DNA from: Alcanivorax profundi
GTDB taxonomy: Bacteria; Pseudomonadota; Gammaproteobacteria; Pseudomonadales; Alcanivoracaceae
Assembly: GCF_003597125.1 (NCBI RefSeq)
Contig: NZ_QYYA01000005.1
Location: 124,001-188,000 of the forward strand
Direction: 5' to 3'
Length of the DNA stretch: 64,000 nt
The first letter of the stretch is position 1; each line of letters opens with the position of its first letter. The notes under the pieces are model-generated. The model made no database searches. It had not been told where the DNA came from and saw nothing but the letters and a program-made list of their open reading frames with translations. Position numbers and translations under genes: made by a program. Below, piece after piece: positions 54,123 through 62,361 of the stretch.

Positions 54123-55325
54123 CTAGCGTAAGGCTGGCTGGGCGGAAGGTCGCTCACAAAGGCGGGCGAAAAGGAGTGCCAGGGGAAGCCACAGGCTTAG
54201 CCAGCTGGCATGAAACGGTGCCACCAGATATGACCCTGCGGCGAAGGTCACGCACAACCCGGGGATTGCCGCGATAGTGTAGGCATTACCACCGCTCCAG
54301 AATTCCCGACGCTGGAGGAGACCGATAATTGGGCTGGCCCAGCTGGCAACAAACAGGATCAGTCCGATCAGGCCCAAATTGTGAACCAGCAGGAGAAAGA
54401 TATTGCGCGGATGAGCCAGGTTTTCGAGCTTGCCATTATGATGGGCAAGTACGCCGTTGAGATATTCCTGATTCAGTCCCGTACCGATCAAGGGGTTCAG
54501 AAAATATTTACTTAGCGTGACATCCTTGCTGCCTTCAACCATCAGGTAGAGCGCGGCCAGGAGCGGGATAACAACCAGCCAGGGTCGAGAGCTTCTGGCG
54601 CTGATCCAGGCGACTACCAGGAACAGGCTCATCAACCCCAGCGGCAATGAGACAAGGCCGAGAAACAGCATACCGACTGCAGCACCCACCAGGCGACGTG
54701 CACCTTTGCCGTTGACGCCTTCATCAATACCTTGGGCGACCAGGATAAAGGTGGGGGTCACCATGGCCATCAACGCGAGTGACGGATCCAGCGAGGGCAT
54801 TCTGAATATCAGGTTGGCCGGTTCACTGAACAACGGACTGTTGAGGGGTTGGGTCGTGTAGTAGCTGATTATCACCATGAAGGCGATCACCATGGCGCAG
54901 AGGGCGCCGTTGGCCATGGCCTGCCGGAAGGTGTTGCGAAAATACATATGTAGCCAGCGGAAGATGCCCACCATCACAATAATCTGAACTACCCCGCGTA
55001 CGGTTCTGGAGGTATTGGGCTCTTCTGCCCAGGCCATACTCAACAGTGCCCAGCCCAGCAGCAGGTAAAGCGGTACCAGTAATGGGGATACCATCAACCG
55101 GTAATCCCCGCTGACAATGGCCCGGGTCAGCAAGGTAAGGGACGGCAGGAAGAACAGCACGTCCAGTACGTTGAGCAGACCAATGCGGGAATTGAACAAA
55201 AAGGTGCCGCTGAACATGACGGCGAAGGACAGGGTCAACCACCAACGTAACCAGCGACCTTGCATGATGTTGGGGGGTAAAGGTGGCATAGGGGCCTGTC
55301 GCTCCTTGGTAGTGGTTAGCCGCAT
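54123..55325 (-). CDS. O-antigen ligase family membrane protein
   Basis: A roughly 400-residue protein with about eleven membrane helices. The large periplasmic loop contains GTGLNQEYLNGVLAHHNG and HPRNIFLLLVHNLGL, with the Arg/His pattern of the Wzy_C/O-antigen ligase family. It probably joins lipid-linked saccharide to the LPS core. No O-antigen polymerase, flippase or sugar-synthesis cluster is in this window. The start is ambiguous between ATG at 55325 (GGGG upstream) and 55289 (AAGGAG 12 bases upstream). Confidence 0.85.
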   Translation of the reverse strand: MRLTTTKERQAPMPPLPPNIMQGRWLRWWLTLSFAVMFSGTFLFNSRIGLLNVLDVLFFLPSLTLLTRAIVSGDYRLMVSPLLVPLYLLLGWALLSMAWAEEPNTSRTVRGVVQIIVMVGIFRWLHMYFRNTFRQAMANGALCAMVIAFMVIISYYTTQPLNSPLFSEPANLIFRMPSLDPSLALMAMVTPTFILVAQGIDEGVNGKGARRLVGAAVGMLFLGLVSLPLGLMSLFLVVAWISARSSRPWLVVIPLLAALYLMVEGSKDVTLSKYFLNPLIGTGLNQEYLNGVLAHHNGKLENLAHPRNIFLLLVHNLGLIGLILFVASWASPIIGLLQRREFWSGGNAYTIAAIPGLCVTFAAGSYLVAPFHASWLSLWLPLALLFARLCERPSAQPALR

Positions 55326-55479
55326 GATACCCCGTGAACCAGGGTGTTGGCATGTTGCGGTGCGCAAGTTTAATGGCTCGGCTTGCGGGCATCCAGCTCT
55401 GTGCCGGTTGGGCGCCTGATGTTGTGCCCGCTATGCTACACTGCGCCGAAATCCGGCTCTGTTGTGTTTTGGAGACCCT

Positions 55480-56913
55480 ATGCACAATCCGCACATTCCT
55501 GCTCTTGCGAAGGCCCGTGTTCTGGTGGCCGGTGACGTCATGCTTGATCGCTATTGGCATGGCCCCACGGGACGGATTTCGCCGGAAGCGCCCGTACCGG
55601 TGGTGCGGGTTACCGAGCTGGAAGACCGCCCGGGCGGGGCGGCGAACGTGGCCTTGAACATGGCCGCGCTGGGCGCGCGTGCCGAGCTGGTGGGGGTCAC
55701 TGGGGACGACGAAGCCGCAACCATCCTGGAAGAACGACTGAACGCCGCCGACGTGGGATGCCATTTCCAGAAGGTGGCCGGGCTGCCGACCATTACCAAG
55801 CTGCGGGTGATCAGTCGCCAGCAGCAATTGTTGCGGCTGGATTTCGAAGAAGCGTTTCACGACCAGGACCCCGCGCCCTTTGCCGAGAAGGTCAAAGCCC
55901 AGCTGGCCCATTGTGGCGCACTGGTGTTGTCGGACTATGCCAAGGGTGCCCTGCGTGATTGTCAGGGGCTGATTGCACTTGCCCGCGAGGCCGGCGTGCC
56001 GGTGCTGGTAGACCCGAAGGGGACGGATTTCAGTCGCTACCGCGGGGCCACCCTGCTAACTCCTAATTTGAGCGAGTTTGAAGCTGTTACCGGGCCGGTG
56101 AAAGACGAGCAGGACCTGATCAACAAGGGGCAACAACTGATCCGGGAGTTCGATCTGCAGGCGCTGCTGGTGACCCGCAGCGAGAAGGGCATGACCCTGC
56201 TGCGCGACGGCAAGCCGGAACTGCATTTGCCGGCCCGGGCCCGAGAGGTGTTCGATGTCACCGGCGCCGGTGACACGGTGATTTCCGTACTGGCGGCCTC
56301 GCTGGCGGCGGGGGCACCCATGGAAGATGCTGTGGCGCTGGCCAATATTGCTGCCGGTATTGTGGTCGGCAAGCTGGGCACGGCGGTGGTCTCTGCGCCT
56401 GAGTTGCGCCGTGCGGTGCACCAGGAGGGTGGCCTTGGTCGTGGGGTCATGAGTGAAGAGCAACTGTTGATTGCCATTGAGGATGCGCGTGCCCAGGGGG
56501 AGAAGATCGTGTTCACCAATGGCTGCTTCGACATCATCCATGCCGGCCACGTGGGCTATCTGGATTCCGCCCGCCGCCAGGGCGACCGTCTGGTGCTGGC
56601 GGTGAACGGAGATGACTCCATCCGCCGCCTGAAAGGCCCGGGCCGCCCCATCAACCCTCTGGATCGCCGCATGGCCGTCCTCGCTGCGCTGGAAGCGGTG
56701 GACTGGGTGGTCGCCTTCGATACCGATACCCCTGAGCCACTGCTGGAAGCCATCAAGCCGGACGTGCTGGTGAAAGGCGGCGACTACAGTGTGGAAGAAG
56801 TGGTCGGCCATGAGTTTGTGAAGGGCTACGGCGGAGAGGTGAAGGTGCTCGACTTTATTGATGACATCTCGACGACGAAAATCGTGGAACGAATCAAGAA
56901 AGACAGTGAATAG
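55480..56913 (+). CDS. hldE: Bifunctional heptose-7-phosphate kinase / heptose-1-phosphate adenylyltransferase
   Basis: Makes the ADP-heptose precursor used by WaaC and WaaF. The 477-residue length equals that of E. coli HldE. The kinase (PfkB-type) domain spans residues 1-320 with [17 protein letters not shown] and [12 protein letters not shown]. The adenylyltransferase domain (345-477) has the HxGH motif in [17 protein letters not shown]. The ATG at 55480 with GGAGA upstream is the start. The stop TAG lies inside the repeat arm that begins at 56904. Confidence 0.97.
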   Translation: MHNPHIPALAKARVLVAGDVMLDRYWHGPTGRISPEAPVPVVRVTELEDRPGGAANVALNMAALGARAELVGVTGDDEAATILEERLNAADVGCHFQKVAGLPTITKLRVISRQQQLLRLDFEEAFHDQDPAPFAEKVKAQLAHCGALVLSDYAKGALRDCQGLIALAREAGVPVLVDPKGTDFSRYRGATLLTPNLSEFEAVTGPVKDEQDLINKGQQLIREFDLQALLVTRSEKGMTLLRDGKPELHLPARAREVFDVTGAGDTVISVLAASLAAGAPMEDAVALANIAAGIVVGKLGTAVVSAPELRRAVHQEGGLGRGVMSEEQLLIAIEDARAQGEKIVFTNGCFDIIHAGHVGYLDSARRQGDRLVLAVNGDDSIRRLKGPGRPINPLDRRMAVLAALEAVDWVVAFDTDTPEPLLEAIKPDVLVKGGDYSVEEVVGHEFVKGYGGEVKVLDFIDDISTTKIVERIKKDSE

Positions 56914-57066
56914 TTAATAGTGAACAGTTAACAGCGACGCGTGCTCGCGCTCTGCATGTTGAAACGTAAGAGGCCGCGCCCACCCTTGGGCGCGGCCTCT
57001 TACGTTTGAAAAATCAAAAACGGCTGCTCGCGCAGCTGTTAACTGTTCACTATTAACTGTTAACTG
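56904..57066. repeat. Inverted-arm repeat element between hldE and the AraC-type gene
   Basis: The left arm (about 56904-56936: AGTGAATAG, TTAATAGTGAACAG, TTAACAGC) and the right arm (about 57033-57066) are inverted copies with a 24-bp perfect match around AGTTAATAGTGAACAGTTAA. The left arm holds the hldE stop codon; the right arm holds the stop of the AraC-type gene. Arm-core borders are CAGC and GCTG, as in the elements at 10121 and 11854. The core carries a 21-bp-stem terminator. Confidence 0.75.
56962..57007. terminator. Bidirectional terminator hairpin
   Basis: A perfect 21-bp stem: AAACGTAAGAGGCCGCGCCC plus A (56962-56982) with its complement at 56987-57007, loop CCCT. It lies between the convergent genes hldE and the AraC-type regulator and can serve both. 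TTT and AAA at its ends give a short T-run on each strand. Confidence 0.8.
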
Positions 57067-58067
57067 CCTTTCCTGTGTTTTGCCGGTGTCACCCCCGTCC
57101 ACCGTTCAAACGCTCGCACGAATGCTGCGGATTCACTGTAGCCCAGTAGTTCTGCGATGTCGGCGATGCTTCGGTCGGAGTCGGCCAGATAACGTTTCGC
57201 CTTGTCTTCACGGACCTTGTCCATGATGCCCTGGTACGGGTGGCCTTCCTTGCTGAGTTGTCGGCGAAAGCTGCGTTCCGGGATGCTGAAGGCCTGGGCG
57301 ACCTGTTCGGCAGTGGGGAAGCGGCGGGCGAACAGGTTCAGATAGGCACCAACCCGGGCCGCCAGGTCATCAGTGGGGGCTTCGCGGCGGGCGAGCATGG
57401 CGTCGCACTGTTCGCGGTACATGTCCTGTGCCATGCGGTTATAACCTGGCAGGCGGATGGCCATGTCCTCGTTGCGGATTACTGCCTTGCAGTGGGGCTG
57501 GTCATAGCGGATCGGGCAGCCAAAATAGGCCTCGAAGCGGTCGGCACAGCGCGGGCGCGGGTAGGGCATCCACACTTCGACGGGTTTCAGGTTCAGGTTA
57601 AGTTGGGTCTGTATGTCGTTGACCAGCTTGAAGGTGCCGACCATGTCCCGGTCAATCAGGGTGCGCGACACTTCCGGCGGCAGCGGGATCGGGTAAAGCT
57701 CCAGGGCGGTGGTGTGTTCGCCGGGGATCAGGGCGATTTCGCCGTAGAGGTAGGTCAGGGCCTGATATTGCACCCCGAACTGAAACCCCTGAAAGGCGGT
57801 TTCGCTGGTCATCAGCAGCATGGCCAGTTGTCCGTAACCGGCAAACCCGAAGCGGCTGCCCATTTCGAACCCCAGCATGGGGTCGTCGACCTGGGGTAGT
57901 AGCTCGGTGAGGATCAGCAGTTCCCGGTCACGGCCGATCTCACTGCTTGGGTCCAACTTGTCCTTATCCAGCCCATGACGGGCCAGCACCGGGCCACAGT
58001 CGATCCCCTTCTCGGTCTCGAGCAGTTCGATGGTGTAGATGAGGGCAAGAATGGAGCGTGCTGACAT
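57060..58067 (-). CDS. AraC-family transcriptional regulator
   Basis: A 335-residue regulator. The N-terminal part (residues 1-190) resembles the arabinose-binding-like/dimerisation domain of the OruR/ArgR-type AraC group. The C-terminal DNA-binding domain (about 235-332) has two helix-turn-helix units: VAQAFSIPERSFRRQLSKEG, then IADIAELLGYSESAAFVRAF with the typical ending GVTPAKHRKG. It is divergent from the Baeyer-Villiger monooxygenase gene, which is its likely target. The inducer is unknown. Confidence 0.88.
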   Translation of the reverse strand: MSARSILALIYTIELLETEKGIDCGPVLARHGLDKDKLDPSSEIGRDRELLILTELLPQVDDPMLGFEMGSRFGFAGYGQLAMLLMTSETAFQGFQFGVQYQALTYLYGEIALIPGEHTTALELYPIPLPPEVSRTLIDRDMVGTFKLVNDIQTQLNLNLKPVEVWMPYPRPRCADRFEAYFGCPIRYDQPHCKAVIRNEDMAIRLPGYNRMAQDMYREQCDAMLARREAPTDDLAARVGAYLNLFARRFPTAEQVAQAFSIPERSFRRQLSKEGHPYQGIMDKVREDKAKRYLADSDRSIADIAELLGYSESAAFVRAFERWTGVTPAKHRKGS

Positions 58068-58217
58068 TGGCCGAAATTATCAATTTTTGGTCAGGTTAAC
58101 ACGTATTCACAGGGGGCTGGCAAGGCTAGAGTGCTGCCATCAAAGGGAACCGCTGAGCATGCAAGGCGTTATTCAGCGGTTCCCAAGGAGCCCGTGAGCG
58201 TCCCGAGGAGAATACCA

Positions 58218-59747
58218 ATGACAAGTCAGGCCCGTATCAACGTTAAAACCCGTCGCGTCAAAGTCGCCATTGTTGGTGGCGGCTTCGGCGGCCTGTGCAT
58301 GGCGATCAAGCTGCGTGAGGCCGGCATCGATGATTTTGTGATTCTGGAAAAAGGCGATGGCCTGGGGGGGACCTGGTACCACAACAGCTACCCGGGCGCG
58401 GCCTGTGATGTGCAGTCGCACATGTATTCCTTCTCGTTTGAAGCGAACCCGGACTGGAGCCATCGCTACAGCGAGCAGCAGGAGATTCACGATTACATTC
58501 AGGGAGTGACCGACAAGCACAACATTCGTCAGTTCACCCGCTTCAATGCCGAGGTGACCGGTGCCCATTTTGATGACCAGGCCGCCCTGTGGACCCTGAA
58601 TCTGGCCGACGGCAGCCAGCTGATCTGTCAGCATTGGGTGCTGGCCAGCGGGCCGCTGCATGTGCCGTCCTTCCCCAACTTCAAGGGCATGGAGAACTTC
58701 AAGGGCAAGATCATTCACTCCGCCCAGTGGGATCACGATTACGACATGAGCGGCAAGAAGGTCGTGTCCATCGGTACCGGTGCCAGTGCGATCCAGTATG
58801 TACCCCATGTGGCGCAAGAGGCCGGTCATCTGACGGTGGTGCAACGGACCCCGCCGTGGATCATCCCCCGCGATGAGCGTGCCTACTCTGGCATGAGCAA
58901 GTGGTTGTTCCGTCGGGTGCCAGCCCTGCGCCAGCTGCATCGTTTGCGCCTGTATCTGAGTAATGAAGCCCGGGTAATGCCGATCTTCAACCCGCGCATT
59001 GCGCGGCTGGCCGAGCCCGCTCTGAAGGCCTTTATCCACTATCAGGTGAAAGACAAGGAAACCGCTCGCAAGCTGGTGCCCAATTACACCCTGGGGTGTA
59101 AGCGCATTCTGATCTCCAATGCCTATTACCCGACCTTTAACCGCGATAACGTGGCGTTGGTGACTGAAGGGGTGAAGGAAATCCGTGAGCACAGCGTGGT
59201 GTTCAGCGATGGTTCCGAGCAGCAGGCGGATTGTCTGGTGCTGGGCACCGGCTTTGTGGTGGACCCGCGGATCTACATGAAGGATTTCGAGATTACCGGG
59301 CTGCCCGGGCGCCGTTTGCAGGACGACTGGAAAGACGCGGCCCAAGCCTATCTCGGCACGACCGTGAGCGGTTACCCGAACATGTTCCAGCTGGTGGGGC
59401 CGAATACCGGCCTGGGCCACAACTCCATTATCTTCATGATCGAAAGCCAGGTGCGGTACATCATGGATGCCATCGGCAAGCTGGATGCCCGTGGTGATGC
59501 CTGGCTGGATGTGAAGCAGGAAGTGCAGGATCGCTACAACGACAAGCTGCAGGACGAGCTGAAAGGCACCGTATGGCAGAACGGCGGTTGCACCAGCTGG
59601 TACCAGCAGGCGGATGGCCGCAATACAGCCCTGTGGCCCCATGCAACGTTCCAGTTCATGGCTCGCACCTGGAATGTGAACATGAAAGATTACCGTTGGC
59701 AGCCGGCGGTTAAAAACTCTGCTGCGGTGGGTGCCGCCAGAGCATAG
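58218..59747 (+). CDS. Flavin-dependent Baeyer-Villiger-type monooxygenase
   Basis: A 509-residue class B flavoprotein monooxygenase. The FAD motif is GGGFGG at residues 20-25, the BVMO fingerprint FKGKIIHSAQWD (FxGxxxHxxxW[DP]) is at about 165-176, and the second Rossmann motif is IGTGASAIQYVP. Such enzymes insert oxygen next to ketones, or oxidise long-chain alkanes in AlmA-type relatives. The fingerprint argues for BVMO activity; the substrate is unknown. GAGGAG lies 7 bases before the ATG. It is divergent from an AraC regulator. A role in hydrocarbon or terpenoid catabolism is plausible inference. Confidence 0.85.
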   Translation: MTSQARINVKTRRVKVAIVGGGFGGLCMAIKLREAGIDDFVILEKGDGLGGTWYHNSYPGAACDVQSHMYSFSFEANPDWSHRYSEQQEIHDYIQGVTDKHNIRQFTRFNAEVTGAHFDDQAALWTLNLADGSQLICQHWVLASGPLHVPSFPNFKGMENFKGKIIHSAQWDHDYDMSGKKVVSIGTGASAIQYVPHVAQEAGHLTVVQRTPPWIIPRDERAYSGMSKWLFRRVPALRQLHRLRLYLSNEARVMPIFNPRIARLAEPALKAFIHYQVKDKETARKLVPNYTLGCKRILISNAYYPTFNRDNVALVTEGVKEIREHSVVFSDGSEQQADCLVLGTGFVVDPRIYMKDFEITGLPGRRLQDDWKDAAQAYLGTTVSGYPNMFQLVGPNTGLGHNSIIFMIESQVRYIMDAIGKLDARGDAWLDVKQEVQDRYNDKLQDELKGTVWQNGGCTSWYQQADGRNTALWPHATFQFMARTWNVNMKDYRWQPAVKNSAAVGAARA

Positions 59748-59822
59748 TGGCCGGTTCGCCTTGTGAACCGGGCTCCAACGGTGGTTTTCGTACTGCTGGA
59801 GCCTGGCTTGCAAGGCCCGGAT

Positions 59823-60614
59823 TTACGGGTTGCAGGACACTGGCGAGCTTTGTTGATAAAGCCGAAGCGCGGCGTCCATCTTTTCTCCCAGCATTTCAAT
59901 GCGCGATTCGTGATTGGGGTGAGTAGACAGAAACTCCAGCGGTTGTGCGCCGCTGGCGGCGGCCATGTTGCGCCATAGCTGGGTGCTGTGTCGGGGATCA
60001 AAACCGGCGCTTGCCATTAACTCCAGTCCCATCACATCGGCTTCTTCCTCGTGAGCGCGGCTGAACGGCAGGGCAATGCCCAGCCAGGCGCCGACGCCCA
60101 ATGCCTGCAGGATATTCTCGGTATCCGCGTCCCCTTCACTGAACAGCCCGATCAGAAACAAGACAGCCTTGATACCCAGTTCCTGGGTCAGGCGCTCGTT
60201 GCCGTGGCGTGCCAGAACATGGGCAATCTCATGGCCGATCACGGCGGCCAATTGCGCATCGTTATTGGCGACCTGAAGCAGCCCTTCATTGACGCCGATC
60301 TTGCCGCCAGGCAATGCGAAGGCGTTAGGGGTGGCATCGGCAAAGACCACGATCTCCCAGCTGTCTGGCAACGGCGAGCCCGGAAACCGTGCCGGGATGC
60401 GGCTTATCAGATGCTCAGCGACACACTGAACCTGGCTGTTGGCGTTGTCATCCTGACTGGCAGGCAGTTGCTGCTGCATTTGCACGAAGGCTTGCCGGCC
60501 AAAGTCGGCCATCAGGGTGTCCGGTACCAGAGCCAGTTGTTCACGGCCGGTGGGGGTGTTGTCGCAGCCGGATAAAGCCAGAAGCGAGAGTAGTAGAAGC
60601 CAGGGTCGTTGCAC
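59823..60614 (-). CDS. M48-family metalloprotease lipoprotein
   Basis: A 263-residue lipoprotein protease. The signal MQRPWLLLLSLLALSG ends before Cys17. The zinc motif HExxH is HEIAHVLARHGNE, and the third ligand Glu lies in the EEEADVMGLELM segment, as in the LoiP/YcaL type of M48 peptidase. It probably acts in the periplasm on misfolded outer-membrane proteins. The GTG start at 60614 gives the compact signal; a GTG at 60645-60647 is an alternative. The frame continues upstream across the tRNA gene without being coding. Confidence 0.85.
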   Translation of the reverse strand: MQRPWLLLLSLLALSGCDNTPTGREQLALVPDTLMADFGRQAFVQMQQQLPASQDDNANSQVQCVAEHLISRIPARFPGSPLPDSWEIVVFADATPNAFALPGGKIGVNEGLLQVANNDAQLAAVIGHEIAHVLARHGNERLTQELGIKAVLFLIGLFSEGDADTENILQALGVGAWLGIALPFSRAHEEEADVMGLELMASAGFDPRHSTQLWRNMAAASGAQPLEFLSTHPNHESRIEMLGEKMDAALRLYQQSSPVSCNP

Positions 60615-60700
60615 GGCGCATTGCCAGGTTGTGGGTCGAACATTCACGGTAACGTAGCGCGACAGGCTTGGGTAGCCGGTGGTGGTGGGGAACGGAAACG

Positions 60701-60728
60701 AAAAAGGCCTCGCGAAGCGAGGCCTTTT
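60701..60728 (-). terminator. Terminator after tRNA-Phe
   Basis: GGCCTCGC (60706-60713) pairs with GCGAGGCC (60717-60724) around GAA. A-runs on the left and T-runs on the right allow use on both strands. It immediately follows the tRNA gene on the minus strand. Confidence 0.85.
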
Positions 60729-60734
60729 CGAAGA

Positions 60735-60810
60735 TGGTGCCCGGAGGCGGAATCGAACCACCGACACGGGGATTTTCAATCCCCTGCTCTACCGACTGAG
60801 CTATCCGGGC
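60735..60810 (-). tRNA. tRNA-Phe (GAA)
   Basis: A 76-nt cloverleaf on the minus strand with encoded CCA. The acceptor stem GCCCGGA pairs with TCCGGGC. The D-loop is AGCTCAGTCGGTAGAGC. The anticodon stem is GGGGA/TCCCC with loop TTGAAAA (anticodon GAA). The T-arm has GGTTCGATTCC. Confidence 0.97.
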
Positions 60811-60863
60811 AATCAGGGCGCGTATTAAAGCCGCTGGAGACGGGTGCGTCAAGCCATGCGGGT

Positions 60864-61148
60864 TTATTTGTTCGCATCGTGAGCAACGGGGGTGTAACCC
60901 TCGGCTTTTTCGTAGCTCTCGTTGTTCAGAAAACGATCACGTTGTTCGTCGAGAAAGGTCTTGGCCTGTGGGTCCATCACGTTCAGGTGCTTCTCGTTGA
61001 TCAGCATGGTCTGCTCGTGGAGCCATTCCTGCCAGGCTTTCTTCGACACGTTATCGAAAATGTCCTGCCCCTTCGGGCCGGGGAAGGGCGGGCGATCGAG
61101 TCCTTCCAGTTCGCTCTGGTATTTGCGGCACAGTACCGTGCGGCTCAT
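60864..61148 (-). CDS. yggX: Fe(2+)-trafficking / oxidative-damage protein YggX
   Basis: A 94-residue protein of the YggX family, which protects iron-sulfur clusters and supports iron traffic. The N-terminal [20 protein letters not shown] includes the conserved Cys7, followed by [16 protein letters not shown] and helices to GYTPV. It follows mutY by 33 bp on the same strand, the conserved mutY-yggX pairing; MutY has a 4Fe-4S cluster that YggX may protect. Confidence 0.97.
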   Translation of the reverse strand: MSRTVLCRKYQSELEGLDRPPFPGPKGQDIFDNVSKKAWQEWLHEQTMLINEKHLNVMDPQAKTFLDEQRDRFLNNESYEKAEGYTPVAHDANK

Positions 61149-61181
61149 GGCAACTCCGTGGCTGTGTGAGTGTGTTGGGGA

Positions 61182-62288
61182 CTATACCATGCGTGGCTGA
61201 CGCGGGGCGTCCAGCGTGGCCAGCAGCTTTTTCACCGGTGCGGCCAGCCCGAGCTTGCCGGGGGCCCGTGGATCCACCCAGCGACCGTCTCCGAGGCTCG
61301 TCGTGTCGCGGGTGCCTGCCGCCTGCACGGTCACTTCCAGTGGTGAAATATCCAGGTGGTAGTGGCTGAAGGTGTGACGAAACGACGCGAGCGGTTGCGG
61401 CGCGTCTACCGCGGAAAAGGCGCGGGCGCTGAGGGCCTCGGCCAGTGGGTGTTCCGTCTCGGTCTGGGGGAAACACCAGAGCCCGCCCCAGATGCCTTGC
61501 TGCGGGCGTTGCTCCAGCCAGACCCGTCCTGTCGGGTCTCGCAGAATGAGCATGGTGGTGGCACGGACGGGCAGGGCTTTTTTCGGTTTCTTGCCGGGGT
61601 AATCCTGCGGATTACCGTTGGCATGGGCCTGGCATCCGCGCTGGAGGGGGCAGGCGCCGCAGTCCGGGGTGCCTCGGCGGCACAGGGTGGCGCCCAGATC
61701 CATGATTGCCTGGGTGTAATCCGCCAGCCGGGTATCGGGGGTGTAATGCTCGGACAGCTCCCATAACCGGGTTTCTACCGGTTTCTTGCCGGGCCAGCCG
61801 GGCACGGCGTGATAGCGGGCCAGCACCCGTTTCACATTGCCATCGAGGATGGCGGCGCGCACCCCGCGGCTCTGGGCAAGGATGGCACCGGCGGTGGAGC
61901 GGCCAATGCCGGGCAGGGTGGCCATCTCGTCCACGGTGTTGGGGAACTCTCCCTGATAATTTTCCAGCAGCTGCCTGGCGCACTTGTGCAGATTGCGCGC
62001 GCGCGCGTAGTAGCCCAGCCCGGTCCACAGGTGCAGCACTTCATCCTGCTCGGCCAGGGCCAGGGTCTGTACATCCGGGAAGCGTTCCATGAAGCGCTCG
62101 AAGTACGGGATCACCGTGGCGACCTGGGTCTGCTGCAGCATGATTTCAGAGATCCACACCTGGTAGGGCGTGCGCGGATGCTGCCAGGGCAGGTCCTGGC
62201 GACCGTGCTGGTCGTACCAGGCCAGCAGTGCCTGACTGAAACGTTTTGGGCTAAGAGATTCGATGGGCATCAGGTTCTGGATGGTCAT
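61182..62288 (-). CDS. mutY: A/G-specific adenine glycosylase MutY
   Basis: Removes adenine mispaired with 8-oxoguanine. A 368-residue protein with a helix-hairpin-helix motif [14 protein letters not shown], the catalytic Asp in [13 protein letters not shown], and catalytic Glu in the SEIMLQQTQ helix. The 4Fe-4S ligands are [17 protein letters not shown] (spacing 6-2-5). The C-terminal NUDIX-like domain (after about residue 235) recognises 8-oxoG. It is the first gene of mutY-yggX. Confidence 0.97.
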   Translation of the reverse strand: MTIQNLMPIESLSPKRFSQALLAWYDQHGRQDLPWQHPRTPYQVWISEIMLQQTQVATVIPYFERFMERFPDVQTLALAEQDEVLHLWTGLGYYARARNLHKCARQLLENYQGEFPNTVDEMATLPGIGRSTAGAILAQSRGVRAAILDGNVKRVLARYHAVPGWPGKKPVETRLWELSEHYTPDTRLADYTQAIMDLGATLCRRGTPDCGACPLQRGCQAHANGNPQDYPGKKPKKALPVRATTMLILRDPTGRVWLEQRPQQGIWGGLWCFPQTETEHPLAEALSARAFSAVDAPQPLASFRHTFSHYHLDISPLEVTVQAAGTRDTTSLGDGRWVDPRAPGKLGLAAPVKKLLATLDAPRQPRMV

Positions 62289-62361
62289 GGCGGAGATGGG
62301 CTTTCGCCCATTTCCGCCCTACGCGTGATTTTGGTTTTTGGCGTGCAGTGTGCCGCCTCTT

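Noticed and set aside
58173..59813. Minus-strand open frame of 546 codons opposite the monooxygenase
   Set aside because: The plus strand has clear FAD and BVMO motifs; the opposite frame has only His/Gly/Gln-rich sequence.
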